Positions 1 to 6,340 of a DNA stretch of 31,104 nucleotides are shown piece after piece. The position numbers were made by a program, and so were the translations under genes. Under the pieces are notes generated by a model. The model was not told the DNA's origin. It saw only the letters and a list, made by a program, of their open reading frames with translations, and did not search any database. The stretch lies in the IMG/VR virus record IMGVR_UViG_3300036770_001505, positions 1 to 31,104 of that record; one strand, 5' to 3'. Numbering within the stretch: the first letter of the stretch is position 1; the number at the start of each line of letters is the position of its first letter. Origin of the DNA: a virus.

Positions 1-536
1 ATAGCTGGCATCGTTGTATGGGTTGTAATATGCAAAGGATTATCAAATACTAAACCAGCACGTCTACGACTACCATACTTGTCAAATATTTTTTCCATTT
101 CGCGCGTCATAACTTGCGCAAGATTTGCTGTTTGACTACCTAACTTATAAACGAATGAACATACACCTTCAGCTGTTGTTTGTGGTGCTGTGCCTACTCC
201 AGCAGCGTTACTATGAAATGATAGAAATAATGCTTTTTGATTTAACTGGCTATATATTTGATTAGCATTGTCAGTTCGTTCTTTAAGGTTATTATCTTTG
301 AAAGGGTGGAATACCGGAATGCAGTGAAAACCTTCAGCGGTTGCAAGTGTTATGAATTCGTTTGCTATCTGTCTATTAAAGTGACCTTCATAGAACCAAC
401 CATTATAATGGTACGCTTTACCGTTTGTGTGTAAGGTCTTTTTTCCTATCGTAGCAGGTGTTAAATATTCTTTTGTCATAGGGTCTAAGCCACCGTGACC
501 TGCATCGATAAATAGAACTGTTTGTTTTTTTGCCAT
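1..536 (-). CDS. N-acetylmuramoyl-L-alanine amidase (Amidase_3), C-terminus cut by window edge
   Basis: Phage endolysin-type amidase that would cleave the bond between N-acetylmuramic acid and L-alanine in peptidoglycan. It starts at the ATG at 534-536 and stays open to the left edge, giving 178 visible residues. The family zinc-site pattern is present: FIDAGHGG with His14, YEGHFNRQIA with Glu50, and FLSFHSNA with His108. The catalytic Glu near the C-terminus of this family would lie beyond the edge. There is no signal peptide, so access to the wall would depend on a holin such as the one at 9253-9717. The gene has its own promoter (556-586) and follows a terminator (625-667), so it is transcribed separately from the accessory genes to its right. 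The family call is firm; completeness cannot be judged. Confidence 0.93.
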   Translation of the reverse strand, partial: MAKKQTVLFIDAGHGGLDPMTKEYLTPATIGKKTLHTNGKAYHYNGWFYEGHFNRQIANEFITLATAEGFHCIPVFHPFKDNNLKERTDNANQIYSQLNQKALFLSFHSNAAGVGTAPQTTAEGVCSFVYKLGSQTANLAQVMTREMEKIFDKYGSRRRAGLVFDNPLHITTHTTMPA

Positions 537-555
537 AATTGTACGTTATTTGAAA

Positions 556-586
556 CAAAAATATATAAAAAGTTTATAATATCAAA
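556..586 (-). promoter_or_regulatory. Bacteroidota-type promoter for the amidase gene
   Basis: On the minus strand TTTG (583-586) is followed after 19 bases by TATTTTTG (556-563), matching the Bacteroidota -33/-7 consensus TTTG and TAnnTTTG. The predicted transcription start is near 549, about a dozen bases before the amidase ATG. It sits just downstream of a terminator, which supports an independent unit. Confidence 0.7.
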
Positions 587-597
587 CAAATTTGTTT
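584..597. repeat. Perfect 14-bp palindrome over the amidase promoter
   Basis: AAACAAATTTGTTT is its own reverse complement and overlaps the -33 element of the amidase promoter. The position suits an operator, but short AT palindromes arise by chance in such DNA. Confidence 0.4.
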
Positions 598-624
598 ATA
601 TTTGACACAATGTGTGTTTGTGTG

Positions 625-667
625 AAAAAAAGATGCCACTTCTCCGCTCTGGATTGGTGGCATTCTT
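625..667 (-). terminator. Rho-independent terminator ending the accessory gene group
   Basis: On the minus strand ATGCCAC (657-663 against 633-639) pairs perfectly. The stem extends by AAG/CTT past one bulged base and is followed by a run of T (complement of 624-631). It begins next to the stop codon of the gene at 669-908. The stem also has a T run on the plus-strand side, so it could work both ways. Confidence 0.8.
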
Positions 668-668
668 T

Positions 669-908
669 TTAGTGTTCAAAGGTTATATTATGGTCATCGA
701 TAATAAACCAGAATTTTTGAAATACTTTCTCTAATACTTCATATCTATCCATTTCAGTATTAGTATCCAGTTCCCACTCTAAACCTTTTTTAGCATTCTT
801 GAAGTCATATAATGCCCAATAATAATCTGAAGCCTTAGTTGCCATTTTAAAGTGCATATTGTCGTCTTTGTCGAAGTCGGATAAGTCATATTCAAGTGTA
901 GCTTTCAT
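669..908 (-). CDS. Small conserved Bacteroidota phage protein, unknown function
   Basis: A 79-aa acidic protein beginning MKATLEYDL, rich in Asp, Lys and aromatic residues and predicted mostly helical. Small proteins with this opening (MKA-hydrophobic-EF/Y-L) and a helical body recur in phages and prophages of Bacteroidota, but I know no function for them. It has no membrane segment, cysteine pair or enzymatic motif. It is the last gene before the terminator at 625-667. The 97-bp gap upstream (909-1005) holds a weak hairpin (GGCT-GTATA-AGCC) and no convincing promoter, so it is probably read through from the Mom-like gene. Confidence 0.7.
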   Translation of the reverse strand: MKATLEYDLSDFDKDDNMHFKMATKASDYYWALYDFKNAKKGLEWELDTNTEMDRYEVLEKVFQKFWFIIDDHNITFEH

Positions 909-1005
909 AGTTTTAAATTTATAAATTAAATTATTTTATCAGGCTTATACAGCCAAATTAGTAATATATGCGCATTGCGATTAGCCATTATTTAGCCACA
1001 AGTGC

Positions 1006-1809
1006 TTAGTTCGGTTTACTAAACAACGTTGGTGCTTCATTCTCTTTTTCTTTTCTTTTTTCTTCCCATTCTTTTTCTATCAATTTAATTTCGTTAGTGC
1101 ATTTTGGGCAAGTGTACCACTCATTAAACCTTTTATCAAACACTTTATTTACACCACCACAACATTCTGGTATGTGTGTTTCTGTAACTTGTGGTCTATT
1201 TTCTTCATTTAAAAGTATTTTAAGAGTTTTATCTAACAAATAACAATATCTATGCTTGGTGGCTCTAGGTAGCCAAACACCTCTTAAATGTTTTGTTTTT
1301 CCCCTTGGATTTAATCTGCCATCAGCACAATAAAAATCTGTTTTTTTATCTGTTTGCCCGTAGTATTTAAAATTACATACTTGGTAAATGCTACCTACGT
1401 GCTTACTACTATCTGCCAATGTCGTCACAGCTCTTACTTTTTCTCTTCTTAATATTTTTATGCTATTGCCTAATAAATAGCTTGTTGAATTACTGCCATT
1501 TAATTCTGGCAACAAACATAATCTGGTAAGCTCTATAATATCTGTATTTTCATTCTTCATCCCGAACCAACTTTTTACAGCAGAAATACCTTGTGGTAGC
1601 CCGTATATGGCAACACCAACTAAATCGTTATACAAAAACATACCTATCCAGAATTTTGGAAATGGGTGTACGGCATCGCCTAAGTAGTGGTATTTTGCAA
1701 CAAATGAGTTAGCTGTATTTTTACTCACTTCTTTAATAGTAAAAATGCTTTTTGCTTTCACATCTCTATTTTTAAACTTTTCTATTAGGCTATAATCTAT
1801 CATACACAT
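1006..1809 (-). CDS. Mom-like DNA adenine modification protein with C-terminal zinc ribbon
   Basis: A 267-aa protein resembling the phage Mu Mom family, GNAT-fold enzymes that convert adenine in DNA to an acetamido-adenine and so block restriction enzymes. Visible family blocks are KYHYLG (His41-Tyr42), IYGLP (69-72), ELTRLCLLPE with Arg96, SYLLGNSIKIL (110-120), and ADSSKHVGSIYQVCNFKYYG with Asp133, His137 and Tyr142. The order and spacing match the residues I recall as important in Mu Mom. After residue 205 there is an added segment with Cys216-Cys217 and CPKC (Cys234, Cys237), likely a zinc ribbon, then a Lys/Glu-rich tail. In Mu a separate zinc-finger protein, Com, activates mom translation; here a zinc module is fused instead. 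Met3 at 1803 is an alternative start. The family assignment is good; chemistry and target are inferred. Confidence 0.75.
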   Translation of the reverse strand: MCMIDYSLIEKFKNRDVKAKSIFTIKEVSKNTANSFVAKYHYLGDAVHPFPKFWIGMFLYNDLVGVAIYGLPQGISAVKSWFGMKNENTDIIELTRLCLLPELNGSNSTSYLLGNSIKILRREKVRAVTTLADSSKHVGSIYQVCNFKYYGQTDKKTDFYCADGRLNPRGKTKHLRGVWLPRATKHRYCYLLDKTLKILLNEENRPQVTETHIPECCGGVNKVFDKRFNEWYTCPKCTNEIKLIEKEWEEKRKEKENEAPTLFSKPN

Positions 1810-2023
1810 CCTTAATTTCGTTATTTTTTAAATCCGAATAAGCAAGCCTAATCCCCTCAATGGAGTAAACGGCATCAGAGCCAATATAAAATATATTTTT
1901 ATCTCTAGCTTTAACAGGTTCTGAAAGATGATGAACAGGTACTTGGTCAAATTTATCCTCTTGTACAAGTGTTCCTTGGTTTTCAACATACTTTCTAATT
2001 TCTTGCAACATAGTATTTCTCAT
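1790..2023 (-). CDS. Hypothetical 77-aa protein upstream of the Mom-like gene
   Basis: The frame is open from 2098, but I place the start at the ATG at 2021-2023. That ATG follows an AT-rich leader typical of this genome and avoids a long overlap with the gene at 2040-2258. An ATG at 2047 is also possible. The product starts MRNTMLQEIRKYVENQ and has a mixed alpha/beta look (HHLSEPVKARDKNIFYIGSDAVYSIEGIRL). No family is recognised. Its end overlaps the Mom-like gene by 20 bases, so the two are probably translationally coupled. Whether it acts with the Mom-like protein, as Com does in Mu, is untested; it has no cysteines and so is not a zinc finger. Confidence 0.6.
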   Translation of the reverse strand: MRNTMLQEIRKYVENQGTLVQEDKFDQVPVHHLSEPVKARDKNIFYIGSDAVYSIEGIRLAYSDLKNNEIKDVYDRL

Positions 2024-2039
2024 ATTTTTAATTTTATAA

Positions 2040-2258
2040 TTAAACATAGTTTTGTTCAAAATATTGTTCTCCATTTCTAAGATTGCGCTCTTCGACATCT
2101 ATTGCCCTTTGTTCATAAGCCTTAATAAGTTGTTCGCGTTCTAAGGTTTGAAGTTCCATTATTTTATCTGCTAATCGCATACATAGAACATCGTAAGGCA
2201 TTGTATGCTGTGCTTTTTTATAGTACGCTATTAACTCACCTAATGCTGTTTGTTTCAT
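2040..2258 (-). CDS. Small MKQTA-type phage protein, paralogue of the gene at 29936
   Basis: A 72-aa, probably all-helical protein: MKQTALGELIAYYKK, then LEREQLIKAYEQ, then GEQYFEQNYV. It shares its layout with the 69-aa protein at 29936-30145 (MKQTA start, M/LExxQ-I/L-xxA in the middle, AE/GE-xYY/YF-xExx-Y near the end). This small family is common in Bacteroidota phages and has no known function. Having one copy beside the terminase genes and one in the accessory block points to duplication or separate acquisition. The start overlaps the end of the 118-aa gene at 2236 by 23 bases. Confidence 0.7.
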   Translation of the reverse strand: MKQTALGELIAYYKKAQHTMPYDVLCMRLADKIMELQTLEREQLIKAYEQRAIDVEERNLRNGEQYFEQNYV

Positions 2259-2592
2259 CTGTTGCTTGTTTTACGGTTTCAAAAGCCAGTTCGTTGACTT
2301 TTTCTAAAAATGGTTCTATCTTATCCAATGGTATATGCGCCAAACACGCCATAGTTTCCACCATTGCACCTACGTTCTCAAAGTTGGTATCTACTAATCT
2401 TTTGCGTTTGTCAACATCTAAGTGAAGTTGCATACTATTCAAAAAGTTTTCGATGTATATTTTTAAACCTTTGTACTTTACTTTGCTTTGTGGTGGCATA
2501 GTAGCTGGATTGAGTTCTGCTATTGCATATCGGACACAATTAAGTGAGGAAATTAAAAGCCAAATATCCGCGAGTTTTTTTCTATTGTCCAT
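2236..2592 (-). CDS. Hypothetical 118-aa helical protein
   Basis: A soluble, mainly helical protein (MDNRKKLADIWLLISSLNCVRYAIAE at the start) with a proline-containing loop, NPATMPPQSK, near residue 30. It has no recognised domain, signal peptide or metal site. It overlaps both neighbours (11 bases with the 88-aa gene upstream, 23 with the 72-aa gene downstream), so it belongs to the block driven from the promoter at 2887-2936. No function can be proposed. Confidence 0.65.
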   Translation of the reverse strand: MDNRKKLADIWLLISSLNCVRYAIAELNPATMPPQSKVKYKGLKIYIENFLNSMQLHLDVDKRKRLVDTNFENVGAMVETMACLAHIPLDKIEPFLEKVNELAFETVKQATDETNSIR

Positions 2593-2848
2593 AATATTCT
2601 TTTAAATCGTCAAATAATGTATCCTCATAGTAGTTAGAATCCGTTTCAACAATTAAGTTAAAATAGTTAATTAAAGCATCAGATGGTTCTGGATTGATTA
2701 AATAAATTGAATTGTCGATAAGTCTATCAATTAGCTTATCTAAAAATTCGTTTGATAGGATGCCAGAATAGTAAAGCTTTTGGTACTCCTTAATTAGCAA
2801 ATAGTTTTTGTAAACCTGCTTGTTAATTGCTTCTTGTTTGTGTGTCAT
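2582..2848 (-). CDS. Hypothetical 88-aa protein, first gene of the accessory block
   Basis: An acidic, helical protein (MTHKQEAINKQVYKNYLLIKEYQ...) ending EDTLFDDLKEYYGQ. The N-terminal half could form a short coiled coil. I recognise no family. It is the first gene after the promoter at 2887-2936, with a leader of about 40 bases rich in ACACAC. As the promoter-proximal gene it should be expressed early, before the Mom-like protein. Confidence 0.65.
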   Translation of the reverse strand: MTHKQEAINKQVYKNYLLIKEYQKLYYSGILSNEFLDKLIDRLIDNSIYLINPEPSDALINYFNLIVETDSNYYEDTLFDDLKEYYGQ

Positions 2849-2886
2849 AATTGTGTGTTTTGTGTGTGTAAAAATAAATTGATAGA

Positions 2887-2936
2887 CAAATTTAAAAAGA
2901 CTTATTTACATTATATAACTTTTGTTATCTTTTTTT
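2887..2936 (-). promoter_or_regulatory. Promoter module shared with 9139-9188
   Basis: On the minus strand a 20-base block AAAAAAAGATAACAAAAGTT (2917-2936) is followed after 22 bases by the -7 element TAAATTTG (2887-2894). The same block, spacing and -7 element occur at 9139-9188. The -33 TTTG is degenerate here (TTAT at 2915-2918), so a factor bound to the block may compensate. The block touches the RuvC-like stop codon. Confidence 0.65.
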
Positions 2937-3400
2937 TAATAATTTTTTGAAATAGCCAGTAAAACCAGCTTAAAAGCGTCTCTTTTGTCTTGCTCTGACA
3001 CTAATCCTTTGTAATTATTTACCTCTGAAAATTGAGTTAGTAATACTTTTGCCGTTTCCTTAGTCATCTTATCGCCCTTTTGCTTAGGACTTAACTCAAT
3101 TACATTGTAATTACATTTTTTAAGATAGTCACAAGTTAACTGGCTGACTGCCTGATTCATACCTACGTTCCTTGACTTTCTGGCCACGATGTTTTTATTC
3201 CCTCGCATATCAAAACTAAGGTTCTGTAGGTTGCTATTCTCAACGCAAAAAAGATATTCGCCCTCTGGTAGACTTGTAACGTAGAAAATAAAGTCTGTAA
3301 ACTCCATTACAATAAAGTCAAGACTATTGTCTTCAGTATCGTGTAGGCAAAGAGCGAATCCATTTTTCCGCATTGCAGGGTCTATTCCTATAATGACCAT
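2936..3400 (-). CDS. RuvC-like Holliday junction resolvase
   Basis: A 154-aa RNase H-fold nuclease that would resolve branched DNA formed in phage replication and recombination. The acidic catalytic residues are all visible: Asp7 in IIGIDPAMRKNG, Glu54 in VENSN, and Asp138/Asp141 in EQDKRDAF. The segment RKSRNVGMNQAVSQLTCDYLKK (74-95) matches the DNA-binding/dimer helix of this family, and SPKQKGDKMTKE (104-115) the following loop. The length is close to bacterial RuvC. It overlaps the upstream 73-aa gene by 13 bases. With the ERF protein (7617) and the DnaD-like protein (4946) it forms a replication and recombination set. There is no sign of truncation. Confidence 0.88.
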   Translation of the reverse strand: MVIIGIDPAMRKNGFALCLHDTEDNSLDFIVMEFTDFIFYVTSLPEGEYLFCVENSNLQNLSFDMRGNKNIVARKSRNVGMNQAVSQLTCDYLKKCNYNVIELSPKQKGDKMTKETAKVLLTQFSEVNNYKGLVSEQDKRDAFKLVLLAISKNY

Positions 3401-3609
3401 TCCTTAAGTATTATAGGATTACGATTAGCGTACATTTTTAACCTATCTTGTAGTTCAAAGTCATAACAGGTTATTTTCATTCGCTTTGCCTCTAATGGTT
3501 TGTAATGGTCTGGCTTATCATCAATTTCTATTTGTACTTTAACTTTGCCTTTGACTATTAATTTAGGTACATCAGCAGTAAATTTAATTTGGATGTTGTT
3601 GAATGTCAT
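3388..3609 (-). CDS. Hypothetical 73-aa protein
   Basis: A basic, beta-rich small protein starting MTFNNIQIKFTADVPKLIVKGKVKVQIEID. The alternating hydrophobic/charged strands in the first 30 residues suggest a small barrel or OB-like fold, but no family is recognised. It lies between the glucosaminidase gene (26-base overlap) and the RuvC-like gene (13-base overlap), so translation of all three is probably coupled. Its neighbours suggest nucleic acid work, which remains a guess. Confidence 0.65.
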   Translation of the reverse strand: MTFNNIQIKFTADVPKLIVKGKVKVQIEIDDKPDHYKPLEAKRMKITCYDFELQDRLKMYANRNPIILKEWSL

Positions 3610-4063
3610 ATTTATATAATTTGCTTTGTTTAATAATTTGCGTTATAATATTCCAATAGTTTACTTCTCCGTATCCTTTTAATTTTGACCAATGAGTATA
3701 GTCTTTAAAACATACTTTGTTGTAATGCTGGTTTAAAAACTTTGCGTGGTCGATATAGGATTCAATAACACTATCATAAGCCCTCCATTTGATACCTCGC
3801 CTGTCGGTATAATATTTTCCTTTGTAGGCATTCTTATAATACTTTATACCAAAGTGGTTATTTGAGTTTTGTGCTATGTTTGAGCGACCGCCTCCAGATT
3901 CCTGAATAGCTTGTGCAAATTGTATTGATACAGGTATGCCGTATTTCATTTCACAATATAAAGATATTGGATAATATTTGTACATATATTCCTTATTATT
4001 TTTAGGTTCTATATCTGAAGTTAAGGATAATAGAAAGTACATTAAGAACATTTTGTAAATCAT
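3584..4063 (-). CDS. Exported GH73-type glucosaminidase (FlgJ-like muramidase)
   Basis: A 159-aa peptidoglycan hydrolase of the glycoside hydrolase 73 type, cutting the glycan chain. The catalytic block QFAQAIQESGGGRSNIA carries Glu55; NSNNHFGIKYY (67-76) and RAYDSVIESYIDHAKFL (94-110) are the other conserved family blocks. The N-terminus MIYKMFLMYFLLSLTSDIEP has a short hydrophobic stretch (residues 5-15) that looks like a signal peptide or signal-anchor, so it may reach the periplasm without the holin. Met5 is an alternative start. It is placed among replication genes, away from the holin and amidase. It could be a second endolysin, or help superinfection exclusion or wall remodelling. Confidence 0.85.
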   Translation of the reverse strand: MIYKMFLMYFLLSLTSDIEPKNNKEYMYKYYPISLYCEMKYGIPVSIQFAQAIQESGGGRSNIAQNSNNHFGIKYYKNAYKGKYYTDRRGIKWRAYDSVIESYIDHAKFLNQHYNKVCFKDYTHWSKLKGYGEVNYWNIITQIIKQSKLYKYDIQQHPN

Positions 4064-4085
4064 TTTGTAAAGTTTTAAGTTAACA

Positions 4086-4184
4086 AATACGTGTACTTTG
4101 TCAAGTAATACGTTTACTACGTTTCATAGTTCTATTGTCAGGTTTAACCTTATTAAAGCGATACGTTTAATAAATACGTTTACT
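4086..4184. repeat. Cluster of five TACGTTTA-type direct repeats (possible iterons or operators)
   Basis: The gap between the replication partner gene and the glucosaminidase gene holds AATACGTGTACT (4086-4097), AATACGTTTACT (4107-4118), a weaker ACTACGTTTCAT (4116-4127), GATACGTTTAAT (4160-4171) and AATACGTTTACT (4173-4184), all in the same orientation. The last copy overlaps the stop codon of the 285-aa gene. Clustered direct repeats next to replication genes resemble origin iterons or repressor sites. A short inverted repeat, TACTT-TGTC-AAGTA (4094-4107), lies inside. Confidence 0.6.
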
Positions 4185-5037
4185 TTAAAAATTCCCAAAC
4201 GAATAGCTTAGTATAAATTACTTCAGCCTTTTGTTGAAGTGTCTGGTCGGTTCTGTTTTCTAAACTTTTAAGTTGAAGTCTGGCAGATTTTGCCTCGTAA
4301 AAGTCCTCAAAGCTACCAGCCGTTTTTCTTAACCTTTTTAGAACTATATCTTTGGCATCATTCCAAAGTTGACGCCTGCGAACTTCAGGTAGTTCAACTA
4401 TTTTTTGGTCAACTAATATCTTTGCCCAGTACATCCAAAGTTCATCCCAGTGTTTATAGTCAAGTTGTAAACCTTTTTGTTTTTTGTTAAGTTGTTCTTT
4501 GAATTGAGCGATTACTTTTTGACGCGCTAAATAGTTTTTGTGTTCCACTTCACTCCAGAAAGTATCCCCAGCTACGTTTTTTTCGTGTTCGCTAATTACT
4601 TTATTCATTACGTTATTACGCTTTGACTTGTAAGCTGAAAGTATATCGCCTAACATAGATATATTGAACTGACCATAGTAGGCTTTCATATCTACTTTCT
4701 CAAACTTGTTAGCAGAAGCCATTTCAAAAGCCTGTTTGATTTCGATTGCTCCAAGTTCGCCGTAATAGTTATAAATAAATTGTATTGCTTCAACCATTAC
4801 TGTTTCGTTAAATTCACTTTTGCGAATGCCACAATACAATTCTGCGCAAATTGGTAGTGCTATTGATAGTGAGGATAGGATGTCATCTTTACTCATATTT
4901 CGGATAGGACTTTCATATCCTAAAATCATAGTTTTGATTTCAGACTTACTTTCTGAAAGTTTGTTCTGCACGTTTTCTAATGTTAGAAATAAAGAGTTCC
5001 CTACCTGCATCTGTGTTTGCGTAATTTCCTTTGTCAT
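4180..5037 (-). CDS. Putative replication-associated protein, partner of the DnaD-like gene
   Basis: A soluble, mostly helical protein of up to 285 aa. It includes FIYNYYGELGAIEIKQAFEMAS (about 88-109) and FNISMLGDILSAYKSKRNNVMNKV (about 124-147). Proteins of this type follow the replication initiator in many Bacteroidota phages, but I know no biochemical role. It has no Walker motif, so it is not an obvious helicase loader of the DnaC type. The start is uncertain: the ATG at 5037 makes a 92-base overlap with the upstream gene, while the ATG at 4929 (Met37) would leave a 16-base gap. The first 36 residues read as plausible protein, so I keep the long form. The stop codon lies in the repeat cluster at 4086-4184. 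Confidence 0.7.
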   Translation of the reverse strand: MTKEITQTQMQVGNSLFLTLENVQNKLSESKSEIKTMILGYESPIRNMSKDDILSSLSIALPICAELYCGIRKSEFNETVMVEAIQFIYNYYGELGAIEIKQAFEMASANKFEKVDMKAYYGQFNISMLGDILSAYKSKRNNVMNKVISEHEKNVAGDTFWSEVEHKNYLARQKVIAQFKEQLNKKQKGLQLDYKHWDELWMYWAKILVDQKIVELPEVRRRQLWNDAKDIVLKRLRKTAGSFEDFYEAKSARLQLKSLENRTDQTLQQKAEVIYTKLFVWEFLK

Positions 5038-5851
5038 CGATTAATGGTTTTTGTGTTTGTGATAAATTATTTTCTATTTGGATTTGTGATTGTGTAAGAT
5101 ACTTCTCAAAATTAGACTTTCGGAATATTGTCTCTGGTATTAAGTATCTCATAAATTCAGTACCTTTCCATTCGTTGTACTTTGACTCAATAACTTTGAT
5201 ACATTCTTCCAGCGTTGAGCCATCATCTAAACGTTCTTTGATTAACTTGTATGCGCCATAACGCAAAAGTAAAGATTTAGACTTAGGAATCTTATATTTC
5301 GCTTTGGTTTTTTCTGTAAGGAGTTCTAATATCTGACTGGTCTCAAAATAATATTTCACATCCTCAACTGAATCTTCAATTTTTTCAACAAAAGAACTTT
5401 CTTTATTTATATTTATATTATCATTATTTATATTCTTATTATTTATATTCTTTATTATGCTCCCTTTGGTAGTATCAAGTTGCGCCGTTTGGGAGTAACT
5501 TGGTGAACCCTTTTGGCTTATCAAGTTAAATAGGTTTGTAACTTCTTGTTCAGCAATTAAATAGTGTGTTACTGCTGGTAAACCTTTTAGTTTAGTTTGA
5601 ACTAAACCAGCGTCAACTAATATCTTAATACATCTTAATTGAACCTTTGCTGAAAGGGTTGTCTGTTCCTCAATTTGTTCACGCGTTCTAAAAAACCATT
5701 CTGAATATTCCAATTCCTTTTGGTTATTCCAATACAATTGTGAACCTGCAAGATCTGCAAATAAAGTAGCAGCTTCTAAACCTACTTTCCTTGCCAATGC
5801 TTTATTAACTGTTAAATAGGAATTTGAACTAAGTAATTCTAATATGTTCAT
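4946..5851 (-). CDS. DnaD-like phage replication initiator / replisome organizer
   Basis: A 301-aa protein with an N-terminal winged-helix region (1-100: NKALARKVGLEAATLFADLAG, FFRTREQIEEQTTLS, IKILVDAGLVQTKLKG), an Asn-rich flexible linker (about 131-150), and a C-terminal segment (about 165-255) ending RYLIPETIFRKSNFEKYL. The last motif matches the C-terminal domain of phage replisome organizers (Phg_2220_C type, pattern LxPxTLFxxxFExYL). Such proteins bind the origin and help load the helicase. The protein starts at its first ATG, just below the HNH gene. The repeat cluster at 4086-4184 is a candidate binding site. Its last 31 residues are coded in DNA also open in the next gene's frame. 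Confidence 0.82.
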   Translation of the reverse strand: MNILELLSSNSYLTVNKALARKVGLEAATLFADLAGSQLYWNNQKELEYSEWFFRTREQIEEQTTLSAKVQLRCIKILVDAGLVQTKLKGLPAVTHYLIAEQEVTNLFNLISQKGSPSYSQTAQLDTTKGSIIKNINNKNINNDNININKESSFVEKIEDSVEDVKYYFETSQILELLTEKTKAKYKIPKSKSLLLRYGAYKLIKERLDDGSTLEECIKVIESKYNEWKGTEFMRYLIPETIFRKSNFEKYLTQSQIQIENNLSQTQKPLIDDKGNYANTDAGRELFISNIRKRAEQTFRK

Positions 5852-5854
5852 ATT

Positions 5855-6334
5855 TTAATCTTTAAAATTTAAATGTGCAAATTCGCCAAAGTATTTTTTT
5901 GCTTGTTCATCATATGCTTTAGCAGCATCAATAGGATTATCAAAAATTTTAAAAAAAACTCTTTTATATTTAAAATATAATTGTGATATATATTTTGAAT
6001 TTTTAAAATTAACGACACCTTTATAACCTGTTTTATTTCTTTTTGATAATTTTTTATTTAAAGTATTGTTTGAATTAGTACATACTCTTAAATTTATTTT
6101 TCTATTATCAAGTCTATCATTGTTTATATGATCTATTTGTAAATTATCAATATTTATATTATTTATATTCATAATATATCTATGTAAATAAATCATTTTT
6201 TTATTTATATAAGCACTTACATAAATTTTTTTTGAATTATAATACCATTTGTATTTTAATAATTTTTCATAATCATCATCATCAACTAATGTATAAATAT
6301 TACTATAAATACCTGTCATAAATAATTTTTTCAT
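5855..6334 (-). CDS. HNH endonuclease with AP2 DNA-binding domain (free-standing homing type)
   Basis: The start is the ATG at 6332-6334; upstream codons are open only from a TTG. The 159-aa product has an HNH nuclease core: IYLHRYIM with the first His, then QIDHINNDRLDNRKINLRVCTNSNN with Asp-His and Asn. An AP2-type domain follows, GYKGVVNFKNSKYISQL ... AAKAYDEQAKKYFGEFAHLNF. Such proteins cut unmodified DNA at a target site and spread their own gene. The coding sequence is strikingly poorer in G+C than its neighbours (long AAT/ATA/TTT runs), in keeping with a recent mobile insertion. It is wedged 3 bases upstream of the DnaD-like gene and is preceded by a folded RNA element (6341-6440) that may control its translation. 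Confidence 0.88.
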   Translation of the reverse strand: MKKLFMTGIYSNIYTLVDDDDYEKLLKYKWYYNSKKIYVSAYINKKMIYLHRYIMNINNINIDNLQIDHINNDRLDNRKINLRVCTNSNNTLNKKLSKRNKTGYKGVVNFKNSKYISQLYFKYKRVFFKIFDNPIDAAKAYDEQAKKYFGEFAHLNFKD

Positions 6335-6340
6335 ATATAT

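Noticed and set aside
946-1000. Tiny 20-codon frame (MANRNAHILL...) between the Mom-like gene and the 79-aa gene
   Set aside because: It has no upstream coupling or family features and ends in an AT-rich leader. Treated as non-coding.
2917-2936. Plus-strand terminator (ATAAC-TTTT-GTTAT followed by T run)
   Set aside because: No gene reads rightward here. The sequence is explained better as part of a promoter module shared with 9139-9188, where the hairpin is absent.
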